The notes under the pieces were generated by a model. That model searched no databases and was not told where the DNA came from. It saw only the letters and a program-made list of their open reading frames with translations. A DNA stretch of 64,000 bases from Polynucleobacter sinensis (lineage in GTDB: Bacteria > Pseudomonadota > Gammaproteobacteria > Burkholderiales > Burkholderiaceae): contig NZ_LOJJ01000009.1 in NCBI RefSeq assembly GCF_001595985.1, forward strand, positions 160,716-224,715. The letters run 5' to 3'. Both the position numbers and the translations under genes were made by a program. Below are positions 58,520-64,000 of the stretch, in pieces; the stretch's first letter is position 1, and each line of letters starts with the position of its first letter.

Positions 58520-59569
58520 ATGAAGCGACTCATTATCCTGAGCATCATTCTTGGCGGGTTTGTTTACGCTTGGAATGCCGTTGATGTGATTACTCTCAAA
58601 GTTGTTGGACAGCCATCGATGACAGGACCCATCCAAAAGAACTTAGAGCAACCATTCTTTGAATTCCTCGAAGAGAAAACTGGCCTACCTATAAAAGTTG
58701 ACTATCGTACAGTCGATAAGTTGGGGTTTAAAGATAACTATCAGCTTGCCATGTTAAAGAGCGGTATGTTTGATATTGTCTCTTTGAGATTTTTACAGAA
58801 CGGTCAAGAAGAGCCCAGCATTATCGGGGTTGACTTGCCTGGGCTTAATCCTGATTTCCAAACAGCGCGCAAGGTAAGTGAAGCTTATGGGCCCGTCATT
58901 GATGAGAATTTACAGCAACGATTTGGGGTGAAGCTTTTGGGTTTATGGACATTTGGTCCGCAAGTAATCTTTTGTAATAAACCAATCCATCAACTTTCTG
59001 ATCTGAAAGGACGCAAAGTGCGGGTGGGATCTTCGGCTTATGATATGTTGATAAAGTCACAAGGAGGCATTCCTGTAGTGATTCCTTTTGATCAGGTGGC
59101 AGAGGCCTTATCTTCAAACATGGCTGATTGTGCCATCACTAGTCAAACCTCAGCCTATTCAGCTAAGTGGCCTGCATATTTAACGTATGTATATCCTATC
59201 GCCACTCAAATGGGAACGAATGGCATAGCGATTCGACTAGATACATGGAATAAGTTTAGTGAAAGCCAAAAACGGCAATTACAAGGTGCTGTCTATGCCT
59301 ATATTGATCAGGCTTGGATCTATTCTGAGCAATTAAATACCCAATCATCAGATTGCTTGCAAGGCAATGGTACTTGTGACTTGGGTGTTAAGTACAGCCT
59401 GATTCAGACTCCCGTTACTGAAAGCGATAAACTCTTCATGCGAAAGTTTGCACTGGAGCAATCATTTCCAGTCTGGGCCGCTAATTGTGACAAATTAAAT
59501 CCCAGTTGTTCTGTGCGGTGGAGGGCGGCTGTAGATCCTATTCTGAAGCAGGCAAATCAGCACCCATGA
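58520..59569 (+). CDS. TRAP-type periplasmic substrate-binding protein (DctP family)
   Basis: A 349-residue protein with an N-terminal hydrophobic signal (residues 4-18) and a DctP-like fold: FKDNYQLAMLKSGMFDIVSL, the signature LSDLKGRKVRVGSSAYDML, then GGIPVVIPFDQVAEALSSNMADCAITS. The signature arginine expected to bind a carboxylate is in KVRVG. No TRAP membrane subunits (DctQ/DctM) are encoded nearby. Its stop overlaps the start of the HD-GYP gene (ATGA), so it probably serves as a sensor for that enzyme rather than for transport; this is inference. A C-terminal Cys pair (NCDKLNPSCS) may form a disulfide. Confidence 0.8.
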   Translation: MKRLIILSIILGGFVYAWNAVDVITLKVVGQPSMTGPIQKNLEQPFFEFLEEKTGLPIKVDYRTVDKLGFKDNYQLAMLKSGMFDIVSLRFLQNGQEEPSIIGVDLPGLNPDFQTARKVSEAYGPVIDENLQQRFGVKLLGLWTFGPQVIFCNKPIHQLSDLKGRKVRVGSSAYDMLIKSQGGIPVVIPFDQVAEALSSNMADCAITSQTSAYSAKWPAYLTYVYPIATQMGTNGIAIRLDTWNKFSESQKRQLQGAVYAYIDQAWIYSEQLNTQSSDCLQGNGTCDLGVKYSLIQTPVTESDKLFMRKFALEQSFPVWAANCDKLNPSCSVRWRAAVDPILKQANQHP

Positions 59570-60672
59570 ACCCAAAACTCTCAACCTCTTCATGGCAAAG
59601 TGGTATTCAACTCAATATTGCTTCACGTCCATTGCAGTTCATTGCAGGGTTATCGGCCCTCGTTTTTGTTCTTAACTTTACTTTAGAGGTTCTTGTTTCC
59701 TATGGGGCTTCTTATGTCCATCTTGTGCAAGTACTGTGTCTTATTGGCATATTGAGCGCCTGGGTTTTAGTAGAGGACCTACTGATTTTAAGACTTCACG
59801 ATTGGAGCCCTTTTCGGATCTTAACATTCCTGCTAATTATTCAGGTGGCGATGCCAGTCCTAAGATTGGCTTTCTTGATTTTTAATTCTCAAGCCGTTAG
59901 CTCCGATTGGTTGCCACATACTCAGGAGCGGGATAACTGGCATTACCTATTCTTAGTTCCTTATAGCTTAATTTTTATGGGAATTCATCGGTCGATCGTC
60001 AGCCTATTTACATTGAATGAAAAGGTTCACGCCCAGAATACTGAAAAGCAAATGCTCATGACGCTTAATGCTTTGGCATTAGCGCGTGATAATGAAACAG
60101 GAAATCATATTATCCGCACTCAAAACTACGTCAGAAGTTTAGCCTTAAGACTTAGGATGATGGGTCACTATGCAAAAGAGTTAAATGATCAATGTATTGA
60201 CACTTTATATAAGGCAGCTCCTTTGCACGATATAGGTAAGGTAGGTATACCCGATAGTATCTTGAATAAGATGGGGCGTTTAAGTGATGAAGAGTGGCAA
60301 ATAATGAAGTCTCATGCCGCCATTGGTGAGGCGGTTCTATCGTCCGCGGATATTGAGGTTGGGGGTGATCAGGGCGTTGTGAAGAAGGCCATCCAAATTG
60401 CTGGTGGACATCATGAAAAATGGGATGGAACAGGTTACCCACGGGGCTTAAAGGGCAATGAAATCCCACTATCTGCTCGCATCATGGCACTTGCAGATGT
60501 TTACGACGCCTTGGTAAGTGAACGGGTTTACAAGTCTGGGTGGAGCCATGAAGATGCCGTTAAAGAGATCGTGTCGAAGAAAGATATCCATTTTGATCCT
60601 TTGGTCGTAGATGCTCTCATCGCAGAACAGTCCAATTTTCAAGAAATAGCGAATAAATATCGAGACAACTAG
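59566..60672 (+). CDS. Membrane-anchored HD-GYP c-di-GMP phosphodiesterase
   Basis: A 368-residue protein. The N-terminal half has about four hydrophobic segments (residues about 20-40, 45-65, 80-105, 120-145), probably a membrane sensor. The HD-GYP domain follows: LALARDNETGNHIIRTQNYV, HDIGKVGIPDSILNK (HD at about 221-222), SHAAIGEAVL, HHEKWDGTGYPRGLKGN (GYP at about 290-292) and ALADVYDALVSERVYKSGW. All metal and signature residues are kept, so hydrolysis of cyclic di-GMP is likely. Coupled to the upstream binding protein, it suggests ligand-dependent control of c-di-GMP. Confidence 0.9.
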   Translation: MNPKLSTSSWQSGIQLNIASRPLQFIAGLSALVFVLNFTLEVLVSYGASYVHLVQVLCLIGILSAWVLVEDLLILRLHDWSPFRILTFLLIIQVAMPVLRLAFLIFNSQAVSSDWLPHTQERDNWHYLFLVPYSLIFMGIHRSIVSLFTLNEKVHAQNTEKQMLMTLNALALARDNETGNHIIRTQNYVRSLALRLRMMGHYAKELNDQCIDTLYKAAPLHDIGKVGIPDSILNKMGRLSDEEWQIMKSHAAIGEAVLSSADIEVGGDQGVVKKAIQIAGGHHEKWDGTGYPRGLKGNEIPLSARIMALADVYDALVSERVYKSGWSHEDAVKEIVSKKDIHFDPLVVDALIAEQSNFQEIANKYRDN

Positions 60673-60690
60673 GTGTCCGCTTCGGATCGT

Positions 60691-60775
60691 TAGCTGCCCC
60701 ACGGATATAGTCAGCAAGAGTAGATCCCACAATCGCAACTCCTAGATCCAGGTTCAAGTCCTGGTGGGCGCACCA
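60691..60775 (+). pseudogene. tRNA-like remnant (3' half intact, 5' half degenerate)
   Basis: The last 28 bases (60748-60775) are the T-arm, 3' acceptor strand (TGGGCGC) and CCA of the tRNA-Ile, with one substitution. Upstream, CCCCACGGATATAGTCAGC and AGAGTAGATCCCACAATCGC vaguely follow tRNA spacing, but the acceptor pairs only 4 of 7 positions and no proper anticodon stem forms. Best read as a displaced tRNA 3' end or chimeric att site, not a working tRNA. Confidence 0.5.
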
Positions 60776-60817
60776 GAAAAGCAAACCCTCACAGTAATGG
60801 TGGGGGTTTTGTCTTTT
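60748..60817 (+). repeat. Direct repeat copy B: tRNA 3' end plus terminator
   Basis: 70 nt nearly identical to 58271-58341: T-arm, CCA end, and the terminator stem AAACCCTCA/TGGGGGTTT (60783-60791 with 60801-60809) followed by TGTCTTTTT. It would still end transcription from the HD-GYP gene. The 2.4 kb between copies A and B holds exactly the binding-protein/HD-GYP pair. Confidence 0.85.
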
Positions 60818-60827
60818 TAAGTATGCT

Positions 60828-61367
60828 ATGCGTATGAGTAATTCAAAGCCTCTCACTAAGCATGAGCGTATAAGACGCGTAACTATACTGTGTTGCCACG
60901 CCATGAGAAATATTGCATTTTATCGAGCCGGCTGGAGAGGGAAGCAAATCAGAGTAAAAGAGCAATATGACGTAGCAGCCAACAGTAATTTTTTGGATGT
61001 AGCTATATTGGATTGGTGCAAACTCTTTGCCGATAAAGATGGAAAACACCATTGGAAAAAAGTAGTTGAGGATAGGGCAGGATTTGAGGTGGGTTTATAT
61101 AGCCACTTAAAAATTAGTAAAAAAGAATTTAAGGTATATGTTCGTGATGTACTGAAATATAGAAATAAATTCTTAGCTCACTTAGATGATGAGAGGGTTA
61201 TGTATCCTCCAAAGCTTAGACTTGCAAGAAATGCAGCTTTGTATCTTTATGATTATTTACGCTGTGATCCAGTTGCATCTGGAAGTATTGTGAATGTTGA
61301 ATTAACTGGAAAACGATTTTATGCCGCCCTTTATGCGCATGCATTATTTGTTGGTGTAAAAAAATGA
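60828..61367 (+). CDS. Unknown protein with HEPN-like R-N-x4-H motif
   Basis: A 179-residue, mainly helical, basic protein. The notable motif is YRNKFLAHLDDE, with R112, N113 and H118, the spacing of the R-x4-6-H catalytic motif of HEPN ribonucleases, in a helix as in AbiU2-like and other toxin proteins. No family can be named. It is AT-rich compared with the core genes. Its TGA overlaps the ATG of the next gene, so the two are produced together. A role in defence or as a toxin-like RNase is inference from motif and island context. A start at the third codon (60834) is also possible. Confidence 0.55.
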   Translation: MRMSNSKPLTKHERIRRVTILCCHAMRNIAFYRAGWRGKQIRVKEQYDVAANSNFLDVAILDWCKLFADKDGKHHWKKVVEDRAGFEVGLYSHLKISKKEFKVYVRDVLKYRNKFLAHLDDERVMYPPKLRLARNAALYLYDYLRCDPVASGSIVNVELTGKRFYAALYAHALFVGVKK

Positions 61368-61987
61368 CTAAAGCGAAAATGACTGTAGGAGATTATGTTA
61401 ATGATTCTTATGCCCTACATGCCTGGATTTTAGATAATCTCAATGAATTAGATATTTCAAAGGATAAGCGGTCGTTATTATCAGTTTGCGCATTTGATAC
61501 CGTTATTGAACACTTCTTGGGAGCAATTACTTTAATAAAAAGCAAGATATATGGATCTGCTTTTAGTTTAGTGCGACCTATTTTCGAAACCTTCGTTAGA
61601 GGTGTTTGGTTAAAGAATTGTGCCGAAGACGCTGAGTTGGTTAATTTCCAAAAAGATAGGGTAAAGAAAGAATTTGGGGAAATATTGAAGCTGGTTGAAG
61701 GTCTTGAGGCATTCAAAAGCGGATCGCTATCTTCTTTAAAAAAGCAGGCATGGTCAGCAATGAGCAGCTATACCCACGGTGGATTTCAACAAATCTCAAG
61801 AAGGGTTAAATCCGGAAATTTGTATCCAGATTTTGAGGATGAGGAAATTATTGAAGTATTAAAAATTTCTCAGATGTTTGCTCTGTTGGCTTTTATTCAA
61901 GTGGCGATTGAGGTTAAGCGAGATGACTTGGTGCAAGTTGCTATAGGTAAACTATATTCAATGGGCCTATTTAAAAAGAAGAATTGA
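61364..61987 (+). CDS. Unknown helical protein, SYTHGG motif (possibly DUF6988-like)
   Basis: A 207-residue helical protein. Characteristic stretches are AFSLVRPIFETFVRGVWLKNC (about residues 66-86, shown in part) and AMSSYTHGGFQQISRRV (about 132-148). From memory this pattern is that of uncharacterised proteins around DUF5677/DUF6988, found in mobile regions; the match is not verified. R71, E75, R79 and H138 are polar residues that could make an active site. Coupled to the HEPN-motif gene by ATGA overlap. The GCGTTACTT palindrome begins 7 bases after its stop. Confidence 0.5.
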   Translation: MTKAKMTVGDYVNDSYALHAWILDNLNELDISKDKRSLLSVCAFDTVIEHFLGAITLIKSKIYGSAFSLVRPIFETFVRGVWLKNCAEDAELVNFQKDRVKKEFGEILKLVEGLEAFKSGSLSSLKKQAWSAMSSYTHGGFQQISRRVKSGNLYPDFEDEEIIEVLKISQMFALLAFIQVAIEVKRDDLVQVAIGKLYSMGLFKKKN

Positions 61988-61993
61988 ATCCCA

Positions 61994-62014
61994 AGCGTTA
62001 CTTAAAGTAACGCT
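61994..62014. repeat. GCGTTACTT palindrome, perfect copy 1
   Basis: AGCGTTACTT and AAGTAACGCT, 10-bp arms about a single A. The same palindrome occurs exactly 500 bp downstream (62494) and in degenerate form at 58343. It could form a hairpin ending the gene pair's transcript but lacks a T tract. In the 220 bases beyond it up to the small gene there is also a hairpin TTAGCCA/TGGCTAA near 62050-62073, and no ORF I can support. Confidence 0.7.
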
Positions 62015-62185
62015 CATTCCTTCATATCTCCCCATTCATCCCCACTCTTAGCCACAAGTTCTTTTGGCTAAATTGTCCCCAGTGATTCCTCCAACTGGGT
62101 TGTCTTAGCCTGGCTCTACAAGCCATTAACAAACTTGATTTGAATGGATTGTTTATCCGAAAAGTAGGCTAAAACGCCTATCGTA

Positions 62186-62224
62186 CGTATATGGGTTATC
62201 GATATTGATAGCCCCATATATACG
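62186..62224 (+). promoter_or_regulatory. Long imperfect hairpin upstream of a small gene
   Basis: CGTATATGGG (62186-62195) can pair with CCCATATATACG (62213-62224, two-base bulge), and TATC with GATA inside, closed by loop GATATT. The hairpin ends at the GGAG ribosome binding site of the 62235 gene. It may be an operator for a repressor or a translational control element. Confidence 0.45.
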
Positions 62225-62234
62225 GGAGAAGCAA

Positions 62235-62477
62235 ATGAATCAAAGCAATCTAGCAGTTAATCAAGTGATCTCTTTTGACACTTTAAAAACGTCAGCATAT
62301 GCCAGTGCCAAGATTAACCTTGGCGATGAATTGGATATGGATGACTTGGGTGCGTTGTTCGCTGTAAATGACTATTTCCAGCAAAGATTGGGGCATTCAG
62401 TGTTTTCTAGCATTGAAATGGCAGCTATTGGCGATGCACTAGAAAAGCACGGGATTATGTATTTGGAGGCGCAATGA
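62235..62477 (+). CDS. Small protein of unknown function, island-borne
   Basis: An 80-residue acidic protein beginning MNQSNLAVNQVISFDTLKTS, with LGDELDMDDLGALFAVNDYF in the middle. A good GGAGAA ribosome binding site lies 6 bases upstream. No family recognised. It overlaps the next ORF (ATGA) which in turn overlaps the integrase gene, so the three may be one operon. Small acidic or basic proteins beside integrases are often excisionases or regulators, but there is no clear helix-turn-helix here. Confidence 0.5.
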   Translation: MNQSNLAVNQVISFDTLKTSAYASAKINLGDELDMDDLGALFAVNDYFQQRLGHSVFSSIEMAAIGDALEKHGIMYLEAQ

Positions 62478-62656
62478 GTGCTTGCATAGATCAGGCGTTA
62501 CTTCAAGTAACGCCGCGATTACCAAGAGAACACCATGAGATTCCAAGAATTGCCATTAATCAGTCAGTCTGCTTTGGGCGTATTGACCAGGTAATTTTCC
62601 CAATACCGGTTGTCCTAAGCCGCCATCAGAAACTAAAGTACATATATGTCAATTAA
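62474..62656 (+). CDS. Small ORF between the island gene and the integrase, doubtful
   Basis: A 60-residue ORF whose start overlaps the previous stop (ATGA) and whose end overlaps the integrase start by 11 bases. The tight overlaps argue for translation. Against it, the palindrome at 62494-62514 occupies codons 8-14 (giving ALLQVTP), and the composition (RHQKLKYIYVN end) resembles no family. It could be only a translation-coupling leader. Confidence 0.35.
   Translation: MSACIDQALLQVTPRLPREHHEIPRIAINQSVCFGRIDQVIFPIPVVLSRHQKLKYIYVN
62494..62514. repeat. GCGTTACTT palindrome, perfect copy 2
   Basis: GGCGTTACTT and AAGTAACGCC, 10-bp arms about a single C, inside the doubtful ORF upstream of the integrase. 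The first and last bases have changed together relative to copy 1 (A...T to G...C), so base pairing is kept. This is a compensatory change suggesting that the hairpin or symmetry itself is selected. Confidence 0.7.
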
Positions 62657-63875
62657 AAGAAAAGATACCCATCAACTGATACACCGTAATCTAACTCTCT
62701 ATCAGCGTGAGCGTAGTGCCGTATGGCAATGTCGCTATAAGGTGGACAACAAGTGGATACGCTCTACTACAAAAGAAACTAACTACGACTTGGCTGTTAA
62801 TAGGGCTAAAGAGCTATTAGTAGAAGCAGAAATACGTAAGCGCTCTGGTATTCCAGTGGTTACCAAACGTTTTAAAGATATCGCCATGCTGGCAATTGAT
62901 AGGATGGAGCGAGACTTAAAAGGCGGCTTAGGTAAGTCAATCTACAAAGATTACATCCGTATTATTAAGGAGCATTTCATCCCCAGTCTTGGGCAAAGGC
63001 TTATTACCAATATTGATTACGATGCCCTTCAGCAGTACTACGATGACCGAGAAGCTAGATATGGCTTGGCAATATCGAATAGTAATCGTAAGACTCAAAA
63101 TGCCGCTTTTAATAGAGTGTTTGATGAAGCTATTGTGCGGGGTTATTTAACTGAAAGTAATCGTCCTAAGCTAGATGGCAAGACCAAAGAGAGTGTTCGT
63201 CGCCCAGCATTTGAGTTACATGAGCTTAGAGCTTTATTAAAACTTCTAGGTCCATACATAGAATCAGGCCGAACTCGAGATGTACGTGAACGCCGTGAAA
63301 TCCTTAGAGACTATGTAGAGATGCTAGTGGATACAGGAGCAAGACCAGGTATTGAGCTATTAGATATGAAATGGAAGCAAATCCGTTTCATGATGAACCC
63401 TATTAGTACAGTCACAGACCAGTTGGATGAAGAAGGTGAGGTTATTGAAGTGCATAGCCTAAACCGTAGTTGCGAGATGACAGTAAAAGGTAAAACAGGG
63501 CAAAGACAGATTATTGGACGACTGCCTAGTGTCAGAGTTTTAGAACGTATTGCCTTACGTAACTATGGAGTGGCTAGCTCAATTAAAGATCCCTTGGCTG
63601 AACTGATTAAACCTACTAATGATGACTATATCTTCAGAACCAAAGAAGGTAGGGATCTAAGTGATGTGCTCAATCATATGTTTGACGGTTTCTTAGCTGA
63701 CCATGGTTTACTCATAGATCCCAAAACTAATCAAAAGCGGGTGTTCTATAGTCTGCGTCATACCTATGCCACGTTAGCACTTACTCACGATATGGTGCCT
63801 ATTCATACGCTAGCTAAACAAATGGGTACTAGCGTCTTAATGATTGAGCGGCACTATAGCCACTTACAGGCTTGA
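62646..63875 (+). CDS. Site-specific tyrosine recombinase (integrase)
   Basis: A 409-residue phage-type integrase. Residues about 70-165 form the SAM-like core-binding domain (KRFKDIAMLAIDRM onwards). The catalytic domain shows Arg in DTGARPGIELLDMKW (R233), Lys near TVKGKTG (281-283), FYSLRHTYATLAL (R371, H372; Tyr in place of the first His of H-x-x-R) and the nucleophile in MIERHYSHLQA (Y404). It probably mediated integration at the tRNA-Ile; copy B of the tRNA repeat lies 1.8 kb upstream. The other end of the island is outside the window. Confidence 0.9.
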   Translation: MSIKRKDTHQLIHRNLTLYQRERSAVWQCRYKVDNKWIRSTTKETNYDLAVNRAKELLVEAEIRKRSGIPVVTKRFKDIAMLAIDRMERDLKGGLGKSIYKDYIRIIKEHFIPSLGQRLITNIDYDALQQYYDDREARYGLAISNSNRKTQNAAFNRVFDEAIVRGYLTESNRPKLDGKTKESVRRPAFELHELRALLKLLGPYIESGRTRDVRERREILRDYVEMLVDTGARPGIELLDMKWKQIRFMMNPISTVTDQLDEEGEVIEVHSLNRSCEMTVKGKTGQRQIIGRLPSVRVLERIALRNYGVASSIKDPLAELIKPTNDDYIFRTKEGRDLSDVLNHMFDGFLADHGLLIDPKTNQKRVFYSLRHTYATLALTHDMVPIHTLAKQMGTSVLMIERHYSHLQA

Positions 63876-63931
63876 ATTCAACCGATCGATGCAACACACT
63901 ACAAACTGCGTAAGCGCAAGGAGTGTTGCTC

Positions 63932-64000
63932 ATGAAACAACGACCTCGAATCTATTACACGGCCACCCAGAAGGCTTTAATGTGGGAGCGGTGGCAAAAA
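63932..64000 (+). mobile_element. IS30-family-like transposase, 5' end only
   Basis: A coding start cut by the window edge. The 23 visible residues begin MKQRPRIYYTATQKALMWER, which I recognise as resembling the N terminus of IS30-family transposases of beta- and gammaproteobacteria. AAGGAG at 63918-63923 is the ribosome binding site. GCAACAC (63891-63897) and GTGTTGC (63923-63929) form an inverted pair that would fold over this site. The element's left end is probably within 63880-63900, but cannot be fixed without its right end. Confidence 0.6.

Noticed and set aside
60617..60904. Minus-strand open frame across the tRNA remnant
   Set aside because: It contains the translation of a tRNA 3' end (CAHQDLNLDL pattern), a well-known spurious ORF type.

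Overview
The window looks like a chromosome segment of a betaproteobacterium of the Burkholderiaceae, most likely Polynucleobacter or a close relative. This is an inference from the compact housekeeping gene order, the moderate GC content, the BPSS1780-type membrane protein beside a protein-kinase-fold homoserine kinase, the desaturase with a DesA/ISL3-type tail, and the rpsU-yqeY-dnaG-rpoD macromolecular-synthesis cluster. No database search was run. The first 57.5 kb is densely packed core genome. The last 6.5 kb is accessory.

Core part. At 1-4.6 kb are the end of argG, ppnP, and a small poorly characterised group (winged-helix regulator, membrane protein, formyltransferase-like enzyme, secreted hydrolase, DUF192 protein). 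At 4.7-9.2 kb are cspA, the clpS-clpA adaptor/unfoldase pair and a dicarboxylate symporter. At 9.2-15.3 kb a minus-strand run reads ribF-ileS-lspA-coaBC-dut. At 15.3-24.8 kb are purN-rsmB, the desaturase, rpmB-rpmG, radC, an FKBP isomerase with ispH, an ArgD-type aminotransferase, a ferredoxin-reductase-type flavoprotein and an SDR epimerase. At 24.8-40.2 kb are glnS, tctBA, alaS-tusA, galU, valS, uvrD, and thrB with a membrane protein. At 40.2-52 kb are polA with a dienelactone hydrolase and a ZIP transporter, a rhodanese, a Rieske oxygenase, the xseB-ispA-dxs-folE2 run and tsaD. At 52-57.5 kb is rpsU-yqeY-dnaG-rpoD.

The tRNA-Ile region (57.5-58.35 kb). Immediately after rpoD there are two tandem units of 233 and 231 bp. 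Each begins with a nearly perfect copy of the first 37 nt of tRNA-Ile(CAU) and continues into about 195 bp of structured sequence rich in GGTGTGTAG/CTACACACC motifs. They are followed by an intact tRNA-Ile(CAU) gene whose anticodon loop is split by a 212-nt group I intron closely resembling the Azoarcus tRNA-Ile ribozyme. The tRNA-half repeats lose similarity to the real gene within about one nucleotide of the intron's 5' splice site. This is the most unusual feature of the window.

Accessory part (58.35-64 kb). The 3' end of the tRNA plus its terminator is duplicated 2.48 kb downstream, like att sites. The duplicates bracket a translationally coupled pair: a TRAP-type periplasmic binding protein and a membrane HD-GYP c-di-GMP phosphodiesterase. 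Beyond the second repeat lie an AT-rich overlapping gene pair (a protein with an R-N-x4-H HEPN-like motif, then an unknown SYTHGG-motif protein), copies of a GCGTTACTT palindrome, two small overlapping ORFs, a tyrosine recombinase, and the start of an IS30-type transposase cut by the window edge. The integrase next to duplicated tRNA sequence suggests an integrated island using tRNA-Ile as its target.
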